A stretch of 64,000 nt of DNA from Arthrobacter globiformis NBRC 12137 (GCF_000238915.1 NZ_BAEG01000010.1:54159-118158), one strand, 5' to 3'; positions 16,123 through 24,060 are shown, counted from the stretch's first letter. The notes: generated by a model not told the origin, from the sequence alone. Numbers and translations are program-made.

Positions 16123-17260
16123 GGTCGCCGTACGCGTCGTTGATGTACTCCACGAGGGCTTCCTTTTCCTCGAGGGGCAGGAAGGAGGCCTCGGCGGCGT
16201 TGAGCGTGAGCTCCAGCAGGTCGTCGAGGTCGTAGTCGAAGGTCTCGACCAGCAGTTCGAACTCGTCGGTGAGCGTCACGCCGCTCATCAGCCGGTTGTC
16301 GGTGTTGATGGTCACGTTGAAACCCAGCTGGTAGAGCATGTCCAGCGGGTGGCTCCCGATGCCCTCACCGAAGGCGGCAATGGCTCCGGTCTGCAGGTTC
16401 GAGGACGGGCAGATTTCCAGGGCGATGCCGCGGTCGCGGATCCAGCTGGACAGGTTGCCCAGGGTGACCAGGCCGATGTTGTCGCTGTCCTCGTCGTCGG
16501 CGTCGTCCTCGTCGAACTCCACCATGATGTCTTCGGCGATGCGGACACCGTGGCCCAGGCGCAGCGCGCGGCCGTCAACCAGGGCGGACTGGATGCTGTC
16601 CAAGCCGGCGGCTTCGCCGGCGTGCACGGTGGCCGGGAAGTTGTTTTCGGCCAGGTAGGTGAAGGCGTCCCGGAAGCGCGAGGGCAGGAAGCCGTCCTCG
16701 GCGCCGGCGATATCGAACCCTACGGCGCCCTTGTCGCGGTGCCGAACGGCGAGTTCGGCGATTTCCTGGCCGCGGTCGGCGTGGCGCATGGCCGTGATGA
16801 GCTGGCCAACCTGGATCTCGCGGCCGGTCTCGGCCACGGCCTCCACACCGGCTTCGAGGCCTTCCTGGACCGCTTCGACAACCTCGTCCAGGGTCAGTCC
16901 CTTCTGGAGGTGCTGCTCAGGTGCCCAGCGCACTTCGCCGTACACCACGCCGTCGTCCGCCAGATCCTCCACGAACTCCTTGGCGACGCGGAACAGCCCT
17001 TCCTTGGTCTGCATAACGGCGACCGTGTGGTCGAACGTCTCCAGGTAGCGGACCAGCGAGCCGGAGTCGGCGGATTCGCGGAACCATTCGCCCAGCGCGG
17101 TCGGGTCGGTGGAGGGGAGGGTGTGCCCCACCGCCTCCGCCAGCTCAATGATGGTGGCAGGGCGCAGGCCGCCGTCGAGGTGGTCGTGAAGGGATACCTT
17201 GGGCAGGCTCTTCAGGTCGAAGTCAAGGGCAGGGGCGGCGTCAACGATTGGCTCAGTCAC
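16115..17260 (-). CDS. add: Adenosine deaminase
   Basis: 381-residue zinc-dependent deaminase converting adenosine or deoxyadenosine to inosine or deoxyinosine in purine salvage. Zinc-binding HxH is in SLHDHLDGG (~26). Other family motifs are TVHAGEAAG, LRLGHGVRI, ICPSSNLQTGA and INTDNRLMSGVTLTDE (metal-binding Asp). A short acidic insert (DEDDADDEDSD) lies after GHGVRIAED. The GTG at 17260 is the first suitable start before the conserved N-terminal motif. It sits upstream of mazG with an 8-nt overlap and downstream of a dedA gene, near deoA and cdd. Confidence 0.94.
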   Translation of the reverse strand: MTEPIVDAAPALDFDLKSLPKVSLHDHLDGGLRPATIIELAEAVGHTLPSTDPTALGEWFRESADSGSLVRYLETFDHTVAVMQTKEGLFRVAKEFVEDLADDGVVYGEVRWAPEQHLQKGLTLDEVVEAVQEGLEAGVEAVAETGREIQVGQLITAMRHADRGQEIAELAVRHRDKGAVGFDIAGAEDGFLPSRFRDAFTYLAENNFPATVHAGEAAGLDSIQSALVDGRALRLGHGVRIAEDIMVEFDEDDADDEDSDNIGLVTLGNLSSWIRDRGIALEICPSSNLQTGAIAAFGEGIGSHPLDMLYQLGFNVTINTDNRLMSGVTLTDEFELLVETFDYDLDDLLELTLNAAEASFLPLEEKEALVEYINDAYGDLG

Positions 17261-17282
17261 GTACCAACTCTAGGGTTGGACC

Positions 17283-17310
17283 GGCAGCAATGCCAACGCG
17301 CGTTGCTGCC
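17283..17310 (-). terminator. Possible terminator between dedA and add
   Basis: Inverted repeat GGCAGCAA (17283-17290) / TTGCTGCC (17303-17310) with a 12-nt loop in the 88-bp gap between the dedA stop and the add start. No T-run follows on the minus strand, so the terminator role is tentative. Confidence 0.35.
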
Positions 17311-17348
17311 CGGTAACGGGCGGCGCGAAAGACCGCTCGGCCGCGCAG

Positions 17349-18047
17349 TTAGGCCACGCGACTGGCCTGTTCCCGACCGCCGTCCGGGACAGTCTCCCCG
17401 TCCAACGCGGGGGTCCCTTCCGGCTCAGCGGCGGCATCGTTGCGGCCGAGGCGCTTGTGCCACCAGCGGAGGGCGTGGTCGATGATGATTCCCAGGATGA
17501 TGGCGAACACGACGGCGATGCCGGCACCGAGCAGCGGGTTGTGGTGCAGCCACGGGAAGGAGCTGGCGACGAGGCCGATGCCAATCGAATAGCCCACCCA
17601 CGTGAAGCAGGCGAAGGCATCCAGCAGGAAGAACCTGCGGTGCGGGTACCCGGTGGTGCCGGCGACGTAATTCACGGCCACGCGGCCCCACGGGATGTAG
17701 CGCGCCGTGAAGATCAGCACGGCGCCGCGCTTCTCCAGTTCGTACCGCGCCCAGCCGAAGACCTTTTGAACCCTGGGCCGCCGCATCCATTTCCAGCGCT
17801 CCAGGCCGATCTTCCGGCCCAGCATGTAGGCCATGTTGTCACCGGCGATGGCGCCGGTCAGGGCAGTCAGGCCGAGGATCCAGAGATTGGGCTCGCCGCT
17901 GTGCCGGGAGAAGGCCGCCAATGCCACGATGAGCGTCTCGCTGGGGACCACCATCGCGAACCCGTCAACGAAGAAAAACACCAGCAAAACGGGATAAATC
18001 CACCACTGACCCGCTGCATGGAGCACGGCCTCATTAATAAACTCCAC
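17349..18047 (-). CDS. DedA family membrane protein (first copy)
   Basis: 232-residue DedA/SNARE-associated family protein. Family members move undecaprenyl phosphate or other phospholipids across the cytoplasmic membrane and help keep the proton motive force. It has the re-entrant motifs FFVDGFAMVVPSETLIV and GAIAGDNMAYMLGRKIG, the conserved arginine region RYIPWGRVAVNYVAG, several membrane helices and a basic, disordered C-terminus. A GTG at 18047 is preceded by AGGAG at ~12 nt. A good promoter lies just upstream. It is a divergent paralogue of the neighbouring gene at 18150-18767. Confidence 0.88.
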   Translation of the reverse strand: MEFINEAVLHAAGQWWIYPVLLVFFFVDGFAMVVPSETLIVALAAFSRHSGEPNLWILGLTALTGAIAGDNMAYMLGRKIGLERWKWMRRPRVQKVFGWARYELEKRGAVLIFTARYIPWGRVAVNYVAGTTGYPHRRFFLLDAFACFTWVGYSIGIGLVASSFPWLHHNPLLGAGIAVVFAIILGIIIDHALRWWHKRLGRNDAAAEPEGTPALDGETVPDGGREQASRVA

Positions 18048-18066
18048 GCGGGTGTTGCTCCTAGGG

Positions 18067-18094
18067 ACTATAACAAGACGGGAAGTGACGCAAA
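18067..18094 (-). promoter_or_regulatory. Promoter of the first dedA gene
   Basis: On the minus strand, TTTGCG (18089-18094) and TATAGT (18067-18072) are separated by 16 bp, a reasonable housekeeping sigma promoter. Transcription would start about 13 nt before the GTG at 18047, so this dedA copy can be expressed apart from the upstream dedA/deoA genes. Confidence 0.55.
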
Positions 18095-18149
18095 TCGCTC
18101 TTTAGTGTCGCATGGCGGGAGGATAGTCCGCTACGCCTTGATTGGAAAG

Positions 18150-18767
18150 TCAACGTTCTTCCAACGGGTCCTGAACGCGGTTCCTGAGCCGGTTGATACC
18201 GACGTCCACCAGGATGCCCAGAACAATGGCGCAGATAATGGCGATTACGGCCCCGAGCAGGTGGTTTTCCTCGAACCACTGGCCGAAGAACAGCCCGATG
18301 GCCACTGAGTACGAGGCCCAGAGGGTGGCGGAAAGCACAGTCAGCCCGATGAAGCGGGGATGGGAATAATGCGTGGCTCCGGCGGTCAGGTTGACTGCCA
18401 CCCTGCCGATGGGGACGAACCGCGCCACGAGTATCAGCGACGCCGGCCGCTTGCGCAGCTCCCGTCCGGCCCACCGGAACGCGCGCTGCATCCGCGGCCC
18501 CCGCATCCACGCCCAGCGCTGTGTGCCCACGCCCCGGCCGATGAGATAGGCGGCGTTGTCGCCGGTAAACGCGCCCAGTCCTGCTACCGCCGCGAGCAGC
18601 CACGGGTTGGGAACGTCCGCCGTAGCGGCGACAGCGGCCAGCCCCACCACCACGGATTCGCTGGGGATGGGCGGGAAGAAGCCGTCGATGACGCAGCAGG
18701 CGAGGACGATGAACAGGACCCAGGGCTGGCCGGCGGCAGCCAGGATGAAGTCATTGATGGCCTGCAC
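18150..18767 (-). CDS. DedA family membrane protein (second copy)
   Basis: 205-residue DedA family protein with the same layout as the adjacent copy: CVIDGFFPPIPSESVVVGLA, GAFTGDNAAYLIGRGVG and RFVPIGRVAVNLTAGATHY. Likely a membrane phospholipid carrier of the undecaprenyl-phosphate flippase type. The GTG at 18767 lies 2 nt after the deoA stop (TGACCGTG), so it is translationally coupled to thymidine phosphorylase. The close pair suggests an old tandem duplication that has since diverged. Confidence 0.88.
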   Translation of the reverse strand: MQAINDFILAAAGQPWVLFIVLACCVIDGFFPPIPSESVVVGLAAVAATADVPNPWLLAAVAGLGAFTGDNAAYLIGRGVGTQRWAWMRGPRMQRAFRWAGRELRKRPASLILVARFVPIGRVAVNLTAGATHYSHPRFIGLTVLSATLWASYSVAIGLFFGQWFEENHLLGAVIAIICAIVLGILVDVGINRLRNRVQDPLEER

Positions 18768-18769
18768 GG

Positions 18770-20092
18770 TCAGGCGATGCGGTCGATGATGAGCTGCTGG
18801 GCAGGCCTGGAACCCTCCGGCGCGATGGTGACGGCATGGTCGAGCGCCTCCTTGGCCCGGGCAAACTTCTCCGGCGTGTCCGTCAGCAGGGTCATCAGCG
18901 GTTCACCGGCACGCACAGTTGCGCCGGGCTTGGCGTGCATCCGGACGCCCGCGGCTGCCTGCACCGCGTCTTCCTTCCGCGCCCGGCCGGCGCCGAGCCG
19001 CCAGGCCGCCACACCCACGGCGAACGCGTCGAGCTCCACAAGAACACCGTCGGCGGGCGCGTAGATGGTTTCCGTTTCCCTGGCCACCGGCAGCTTGGCC
19101 CGCGGGTCGCCGCCCTGCGCAGCGATCATCCGGTTCCAGACGTCCATGGCCCTGCCGTCTTTGAGCGCAGCGGCGGGATCGGCGCCGGAAACACCGGCAC
19201 ACCGCAGCATCTCCTCTGCGAGCCTGACCGTCAGCTCGACGACATCGGCAGGGCCGCCGCCCGCAAGGACCTCGACGGATTCCTCCACCTCGATGGCGTT
19301 GCCGGCGGTGAGTCCAAGAGGAGTGCTCATGTTGGTCAGCAGGGCCACGGTTTCCACTCCGGCGTCTTTGCCGAGGGCCACCATGGTCTCAGCCAGTTCG
19401 CGTGCGCCGGCCTCGTCCTTCATGAACGCCCCGCTCCCCACCTTGACGTCCAGCACCAGCGAGCCTGTGCCCTCGGCGATCTTCTTGCTCATGATCGACG
19501 AGGCCAGCAGCGGGATGGACTCGACGGTGCCCGTGACGTCGCGGAGCGCGTAGAGCTTCCGGTCCGCGGGAGCGAGCCCCGCGCCGGCGGCGCAGATCAC
19601 CGCACCCACGTCCTGGAGCTGGGCCAGCATTTCATCGTTGCTCAGGGACGCGCGCCAGCCCGGAATGGACTCGAGCTTGTCCAGCGTGCCGCCGGTGTAG
19701 CCCAGCCCGCGCCCGGACAGCTGCGGCACTGCCACTCCAAACACGGCGACGAGGGGCGCCAGCGGCAGGGTGATCTTGTCCCCGACTCCGCCCGTGGAGT
19801 GCTTGTCGGTGGTTACCTTCACACCGCCGTCCGGCCGCCGGAGGCCGGAGAAGTCCAGCCGCTCCCCCGAGGCGATCATCGCCGCGGTCCACTGCGCGAT
19901 CTCGGCACGGTCCATGCCGTTGAGCAGGATGGCCATGTTCAGGGCGGCCATCTGCTCCTCCGCGATGACGCCGCGGGTATACGCGTCGATGGTCCAGGCA
20001 ATCTGCTCGGGGCTCAGGGCACCCTTGTCGCGCTTGGTCCGGATGATCTCGACGGCGTCGAACGCCTGGGTTTCCTTCAAAGGACGTGTCAC
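18770..20092 (-). CDS. deoA: Thymidine phosphorylase
   Basis: 440-residue pyrimidine-nucleoside phosphorylase, splitting thymidine or deoxyuridine with phosphate to the base and deoxyribose-1-phosphate. Motifs are KVTTDKHSTGGVGDKITL (phosphate-binding), SGRGLGYTGGTLDKLE (family signature) and DVKVGSGAFMK, with the C-terminal PYNP domain from ~345. The GTG at 20092 has GGAGG 7 nt upstream and overlaps the cdd stop as GTGA. A longer in-frame ORF reaches 20572 but that part runs antiphase through cdd and is not protein-like. Operon cdd-deoA-dedA. Confidence 0.95.
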   Translation of the reverse strand: MTRPLKETQAFDAVEIIRTKRDKGALSPEQIAWTIDAYTRGVIAEEQMAALNMAILLNGMDRAEIAQWTAAMIASGERLDFSGLRRPDGGVKVTTDKHSTGGVGDKITLPLAPLVAVFGVAVPQLSGRGLGYTGGTLDKLESIPGWRASLSNDEMLAQLQDVGAVICAAGAGLAPADRKLYALRDVTGTVESIPLLASSIMSKKIAEGTGSLVLDVKVGSGAFMKDEAGARELAETMVALGKDAGVETVALLTNMSTPLGLTAGNAIEVEESVEVLAGGGPADVVELTVRLAEEMLRCAGVSGADPAAALKDGRAMDVWNRMIAAQGGDPRAKLPVARETETIYAPADGVLVELDAFAVGVAAWRLGAGRARKEDAVQAAAGVRMHAKPGATVRAGEPLMTLLTDTPEKFARAKEALDHAVTIAPEGSRPAQQLIIDRIA

Positions 20093-20511
20093 CGGGTTCC
20101 CTCCAGGTGTTCGGGGCCAAATGCGTCGGGCAGCACCTGGTCCATGGTCTTGATCCCCTGCGTGGTCATCAGCTCCATGCCGGGTGCCCGGAACTCGTGC
20201 AGCAGCTGCCGGCAGCGTCCGCAGGGCATGAGCACGTTGCCGCCGCCGTCGACGCAGTAGAAGGCGCGCAGCAGGCCGCCGCCGGTCATCTGCAGGTTCC
20301 CCACGAGGACGCACTCGGCGCACAGGGTCAGGCCGTAGCTGGCGTTTTCCACGTTGCAGCCGCTCACTATCCGGCCGTCCGCCGTGAAGGCCGCGGCCCC
20401 CACCGGAAAGTTCGAGTAGGGCGCGTAGGCGGACTTCATGGCGTCGAGCGCGGCGGCTTCCAGGGCCGTCCAGTCGATGTTGGCGCCCGTTTCGTTGGCG
20501 TCGTTCTGCAC
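20089..20511 (-). CDS. cdd: Cytidine deaminase
   Basis: 140-residue homotetrameric-type cytidine deaminase, converting cytidine/deoxycytidine to uridine/deoxyuridine and feeding deoA next to it. The zinc site is complete: CNVENASYGLTLCAEC (Cys-Ala-Glu, catalytic Glu) and PCGRCRQLL (Cys-x-x-Cys). The N-terminal SAYAPYSNFPVGAA is the family signature. Of two close GTG codons (20520 and 20511), the second is chosen since AAGGGG (20520-20525) lies 8 nt before it. A 19-codon ORF ends just upstream. Confidence 0.95.
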   Translation of the reverse strand: MQNDANETGANIDWTALEAAALDAMKSAYAPYSNFPVGAAAFTADGRIVSGCNVENASYGLTLCAECVLVGNLQMTGGGLLRAFYCVDGGGNVLMPCGRCRQLLHEFRAPGMELMTTQGIKTMDQVLPDAFGPEHLEGTR

Positions 20512-20516
20512 GGCCG

Positions 20517-20576
20517 TCACCCCTTGGCGTACTGGATGCCGCTGGCCGGCACCCGGGTGCGCCGAAGCGCACTCAT
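20517..20576 (-). CDS. 19-residue ORF immediately upstream of cdd, leader peptide or gene remnant
   Basis: A short ORF from ATG 20576 encodes MSALRRTRVPASGIQYAKG and stops with TGA 5 nt before the preferred cdd start. It could be a translational leader coupled to cdd. It could also be the scar of a deleted gene, since actinobacterial cdd often follows the permease genes of a nucleoside ABC transporter. Ribosome-binding site weak (GTGGGG, 2 nt before the ATG). No family recognised; low confidence that it is expressed. Confidence 0.3.
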   Translation of the reverse strand: MSALRRTRVPASGIQYAKG

Positions 20577-20618
20577 GACCCCACTTTAGTGTCCTGTGGC
20601 ATGTCCCGTTAACGCGTC

Positions 20619-20676
20619 GAGCGCGAACGCACACCTGTGGCCCCTGGGGTAGGAGATTAAGTGTCCGTTCGCGCTC
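20619..20676. repeat. Hairpin repeat element, copy 1
   Basis: Inverted repeat with 16-bp arms and one mismatch (20619-20634 and 20661-20676), outer ends GAGCGCGAAC / GTTCGCGCTC, enclosing 26 nt. It lies in the gap between the oxidoreductase stop and cdd. The outer sequence is shared with the element at 22680-22744, which suggests a dispersed intergenic repeat family. Confidence 0.7.
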
Positions 20677-20699
20677 GGGGGTGACGGCCGTTGCACGGG

Positions 20700-21728
20700 C
20701 TAGAGCCGGACGAGCATCTTCCCGGTGTTCCCGCCGTCGAGCATGTCCATGAAGGCCTGCGGTGCGTTCTCCAGGCCGTCGACTATGGTCTCGTCGTACC
20801 GGACGGTCCCGTCGGCGAGCCAGCCGGCCATCCGCCCGGCGAATTCGGCGGCATGCTGGCGCTGGCCGCCCACCAGGAACCCGCGCAGGGTGAGCTGCTT
20901 GCCGATCGCCACGGCCAGGTTGCGTGGCGCGGCCGGCGGTTCCGTCGAGTTGTACTGGGCGATGGCGCCGCACATGGCCACGCGGCCGGCCACGTTCAGG
21001 ACGGACAGCGCCGCCTCGAGTTGGTCACCGCCAACGTTGTCGAAGTACACGTCTATGCCGTTGCTGCCCGCGGCGGCCTTCAGCTGGTCCAGCACCGGGG
21101 CATCGCGGTAGTTGAACGCCGCATCGAAGCCCAGTTCCAGCAGCCGGGCAACTTTTTCCGGTGTGCCCGCACTGCCAATTACCTTTGAGGCTCCCATCGC
21201 CTTGGCGATCTGTCCCGCGAGCGAGCCAACCGCACCGGCGGCCCCCGAGACGAAAACAGCGTCCCCGGGCTTGAACTCCGCCACCTTCAGCAGACCGGCG
21301 TACGCGGTGAGTCCGGTCATGCCCAGCGCACCCAGGAAGGCAGAGGCCGGGGCGAGGGTTGTGTCCGCGGGGGTAGTCCGCTCCGCGTCCACCACCGCAT
21401 GCTCCCGCCAGCCGAGTTGATGTACGACGACGTCCCCCACCTTGCGCTGATCGGACCGGGACGCGATCACCTCGCCCACCGCACCGCCGTCGAGCGCTTC
21501 GTCCAGCGCGAACGGCGCTGAATAGGATTTCGCGTCGTTCATGCGGCCGCGCATGTAGGGGTCCACCGAGATGAACAGGTTCCGGACCAGGACCTGGCCC
21601 TCCTTGAGGGCCGGGACGGCCGTCTCGGCGAGCCTGAAGTTTTCCGGGACGGGCCGTCCCGACGGGCGCGAGGCCAGCTGGATCTCGCGGGTGATCACCG
21701 GCAATGCCGTTGCTGCGCCGGCGCTCAC
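20700..21728 (-). CDS. NADP-dependent medium-chain dehydrogenase/reductase, quinone oxidoreductase / alkenal reductase type
   Basis: 342-residue zinc-independent MDR enzyme of the leukotriene B4 dehydrogenase / curcumin reductase group, which reduces alpha,beta-unsaturated carbonyls with NADPH. It shows the N-terminal substrate fold (LFISVDPYMRGRM), the nucleotide-binding motif SGAAGAVGSLAGQIAKAMGA and the family motif YFDNVGGDQLEA. The GTG at 21728 overlaps the ohr stop as GTGA, so it is cotranscribed with ohrR-ohr. That context suggests detoxification of reactive carbonyls made during lipid peroxidation. Confidence 0.88.
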   Translation of the reverse strand: MSAGAATALPVITREIQLASRPSGRPVPENFRLAETAVPALKEGQVLVRNLFISVDPYMRGRMNDAKSYSAPFALDEALDGGAVGEVIASRSDQRKVGDVVVHQLGWREHAVVDAERTTPADTTLAPASAFLGALGMTGLTAYAGLLKVAEFKPGDAVFVSGAAGAVGSLAGQIAKAMGASKVIGSAGTPEKVARLLELGFDAAFNYRDAPVLDQLKAAAGSNGIDVYFDNVGGDQLEAALSVLNVAGRVAMCGAIAQYNSTEPPAAPRNLAVAIGKQLTLRGFLVGGQRQHAAEFAGRMAGWLADGTVRYDETIVDGLENAPQAFMDMLDGGNTGKMLVRL

Positions 21729-22156
21729 GCTGCGAACTCCACGAGCGTGAGCGCGACGTCCATGTTGCCGCGCGTCACATTGGAGTACGGGCAGATGCTG
21801 TGCGCCTTGGCCATGAGCGTCTCGGCGGTACCGCGGTCCAGTGCCGGGAGGGCGACTTCCAGCTCGGCGGCGAGGCCGTAGCCGTCGCGGTCCTCGAGGG
21901 CGCCGAAGTGGATCTTGGCTGCGACAGCGGAGTCAGTGAGGTCTGCCTTTGCCTGCCGGCCCACCACGCGGAGGGCGGAGTGGAAGCAGGCCGCATAGCC
22001 GGCAGCGAACAGCTGCTCCGGGTTGGTGCCGTGGCCGCTGCCGCCCAGCTCCACCGGGCTGGCCAGGTTGACGTCGAGTTTGCCGTCCTTGGTGCGCGCG
22101 GAACCGTCGCGGCCTTCGCCGGACGCGAGGGCCTCGGCTGTGTAGAGAGTTTTCAA
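21725..22156 (-). CDS. ohr: Organic hydroperoxide resistance protein Ohr (OsmC family)
   Basis: 143-residue thiol peroxidase reducing organic and fatty-acid hydroperoxides with lipoyl-protein electrons. Both catalytic cysteines are visible: AAGYAACFHSAL (~residue 61) and HSICPYSNVTRGN (~125). The TTG start at 22156 is preceded by GGAAGGAA at 5 nt and gives the family length (about 140) and N-terminus LKTLYTAEALASGEGRDG. An upstream in-frame ATG would run back into ohrR in another frame. Second gene of ohrR-ohr-oxidoreductase. Confidence 0.93.
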   Translation of the reverse strand: MKTLYTAEALASGEGRDGSARTKDGKLDVNLASPVELGGSGHGTNPEQLFAAGYAACFHSALRVVGRQAKADLTDSAVAAKIHFGALEDRDGYGLAAELEVALPALDRGTAETLMAKAHSICPYSNVTRGNMDVALTLVEFAA

Positions 22157-22190
22157 AGTGTTCCTTCCGGTTGGGAGGTTTGGGGGCTGC

Positions 22191-22625
22191 CTAAAGCGAA
22201 CCGTGCAGGGCAGCTGTGAGCTTGCCGAGGGTTTCGCGCAGCTGGTCAAGTTCGCTGGGGCTCAGGCCCGCTGCGGCGGCAAGGTGTTGGGGTACGCCGG
22301 AGGCCTTGCTGCTGAGGGCCTTGCCTGCCCCGGTCAGGTGCACGGCGACGCGGCGCTCATCCTCCGCCGAGCGCCGCCGCTCCACGAGGCCCAGCGCCTC
22401 GAGACGCTTGAGGAGGGGCGAGAGGGTTCCGGAGTCGAGGCCCAGCTCCTCCCCCAGTTCCCGCACGCCGCGCGGCTCGTTCTCCCACAGCACGAGCATG
22501 ACGAGGTACTGCGGGTACGTCAGGCCCAGTTCCTCCAGGAGCGGGCGGTAGACGGCGGTGGCGGCCCGCGACGCGGAATAGAGGGCAAAGCACACCTGGC
22601 GGTCAAGACGGGGAGCATCGGGCAT
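22191..22625 (-). CDS. ohrR: MarR family peroxide-sensing repressor OhrR
   Basis: 144-residue winged-helix regulator of the OhrR subgroup. The redox-sensing cysteine is in LDRQVCFALYSASRA near the N-terminus. The wing and recognition helix are in LDSGTLSPLLKRLEALGLV and RRSAEDERRVAVHL. OhrR represses ohr until its Cys is oxidised by organic peroxide. The ATG at 22625 (MPDAPRLDRQ) fits homologues; a TTG 12 codons upstream would place a palindromic operator inside the coding region and is disfavoured. First gene of the operon. Confidence 0.9.
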   Translation of the reverse strand: MPDAPRLDRQVCFALYSASRAATAVYRPLLEELGLTYPQYLVMLVLWENEPRGVRELGEELGLDSGTLSPLLKRLEALGLVERRRSAEDERRVAVHLTGAGKALSSKASGVPQHLAAAAGLSPSELDQLRETLGKLTAALHGSL

Positions 22626-22643
22626 ACCCACAACGGTAGCGGG

Positions 22644-22654
22644 CAATTCAATTG
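22644..22654 (-). promoter_or_regulatory. Putative OhrR operator
   Basis: CAATT-C-AATTG, a perfect 11-bp palindrome, starts 19 nt upstream of the ohrR ATG. It resembles the AT-rich ACAATT-AATTGT operators known for OhrR and stands out in this GC-rich sequence. It would let OhrR repress its own operon. Confidence 0.6.
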
Positions 22655-22679
22655 TGCACAACTTACCGGCGGGAAGGAA

Positions 22680-22744
22680 AGCGCGAACTGGCAGCTGATG
22701 CCCGCAAACCAGGGATTTGAGGGGATCAGCTGCCAGTTCGCGCT
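22680..22744. repeat. Hairpin repeat element, copy 2
   Basis: Perfect 20-bp inverted repeat (22680-22699 and 22725-22744) around a 25-nt loop, ends AGCGCGAACTGG / CCAGTTCGCGCT. It lies 16 bp after the stop of the amidohydrolase gene and may also end that transcript. It shares its outer GCGCGAAC/GTTCGCGC ends with the element at 20619-20676. Confidence 0.8.
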
Positions 22745-22759
22745 ATGGCGTTGCGGGGC

Positions 22760-23959
22760 CTAGAGATCGCGGATGGTGCGGAGCGCTGCGGCGGTGAGGA
22801 CCTGGATGCCGAAGCCGAGGGCCCGCTCGTCCAGGATGTAGTCGCCGCGGTGCAGGTCGTACTCCTCGCCGCCGGGCGTCTTGGTGCCGAGGCGCATCAT
22901 GGCCCCCGGCAGCTCGGCCAGGAACCAGGCGAAGTCCTCCCCGCCCATGGACTGCGGCGTCAGCACTACTGCGCCTTCGCCGATCTCGGCTCGTGCGGCC
23001 GCCTCGATCAGCGCCGTCTCGTGCTCGGAGTTGACCACCGGAGGAACGCCCCGGGTGTGCTCCAGCCGCACGTCGACGCCGTACGGCGCGGCCACCTGGT
23101 GCACCACTTCGTCCAGCAGTTCGCCGGCGCTGTGCCACGCGTCGCGGTCCAGGCAGCGCATGGTTCCGGCCATGTACCCCGTGCCGGGGATCGCGTTGGG
23201 CGCCGAACCCGCGGAGATGTGCCCCCACACAACGGAGACGCCGCTGCGGACATCCACCCGGCGGGAGAGGACGGCCGGCACGTTCACGGCGATCTGCGCC
23301 AGCGCGAAAACAAGTTCCTCGGTGAGGTGCGGGCGCGAGGTGTGCCCGCCGCGGCCGGACAGTTCAATCCGGATGGTGTCCGACGCCGAGGTGATGGCGC
23401 CGATGCGGGTGCCGATCTTGCCCACTTCGATGCGCGGGTCACAGTGCAGCGCCAGGATGCGGGGCACGCCTTCCAGCACGCCCTGCTCGATGCAGGAGTG
23501 CGCCCCGCCGGGCATGGTTTCCTCGGCAGGCTGGAAGATGATGCGCACGGATCCGCCCAGCGGGGACTCCTGGTGCATGCGGTGCAGCACGAGGGCGATG
23601 CCCAGCATGGTGGTGGTGTGCACGTCGTGGCCGCAGGCATGCGTGACGCCATGGTTCTTCGAGGCGAACGGCAGTCCCGTTTCCTCGATGATCGGCAGGG
23701 CGTCAATGTCACCGCGCAGCGCCGTGGCGATCGGGCCTTCGCCGATGTCAACGGTCAGGCCGGTGCCCTCGAGCCGGCGGGGCTCGAGGCCGGCAGCCTC
23801 CAGCCGCTCCACCAGTTTGTCCGTGGTCCGGAATTCCCTGAAGGACAGTTCGGGGTGCGCATGCAGGTCACGGCGAAAATCGATCAGTTCCGGCAGCAGG
23901 GGCTCGAGCCACGGCCCCACCAGGGCGGTGGGCTCAGCTTCAGTAGTGTAATTGCGCAC
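22760..23959 (-). CDS. M20 family metal-dependent amidohydrolase
   Basis: 399-residue zinc amidohydrolase of the M20D (AmhX/hippurate hydrolase, IAA-amino acid hydrolase) group, which cleaves N-acyl or amide bonds of amino acid conjugates. Metal-binding motifs are HACGHDVHTTTMLGIAL and QPAEETMPGGAHSCIEQG; the dimerisation domain follows, with GRGGHTSRPHL. The C-terminal GGEDFAWFLAELPGAMMRLG is typical. The substrate is not evident. The GTG at 23959 follows GAGG closely. It stands alone between a hairpin repeat and manC. Confidence 0.88.
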   Translation of the reverse strand: MRNYTTEAEPTALVGPWLEPLLPELIDFRRDLHAHPELSFREFRTTDKLVERLEAAGLEPRRLEGTGLTVDIGEGPIATALRGDIDALPIIEETGLPFASKNHGVTHACGHDVHTTTMLGIALVLHRMHQESPLGGSVRIIFQPAEETMPGGAHSCIEQGVLEGVPRILALHCDPRIEVGKIGTRIGAITSASDTIRIELSGRGGHTSRPHLTEELVFALAQIAVNVPAVLSRRVDVRSGVSVVWGHISAGSAPNAIPGTGYMAGTMRCLDRDAWHSAGELLDEVVHQVAAPYGVDVRLEHTRGVPPVVNSEHETALIEAAARAEIGEGAVVLTPQSMGGEDFAWFLAELPGAMMRLGTKTPGGEEYDLHRGDYILDERALGFGIQVLTAAALRTIRDL

Positions 23960-24060
23960 ACCTCAACTGTAGCGAGGCCGGGAAAATTAGCGGCATCGCC
24001 TTCTCCGCGTTACGTGTTCGCCGTCCCCGGTCTACTTAGGACCGGTGGGCGCACAACGGC

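Noticed and set aside
20093..20572. N-terminal extension of thymidine phosphorylase
   Set aside because: This part overlaps cdd in another frame, is Arg/Gly-rich without homology, and GTG 20092 has a strong ribosome-binding site.
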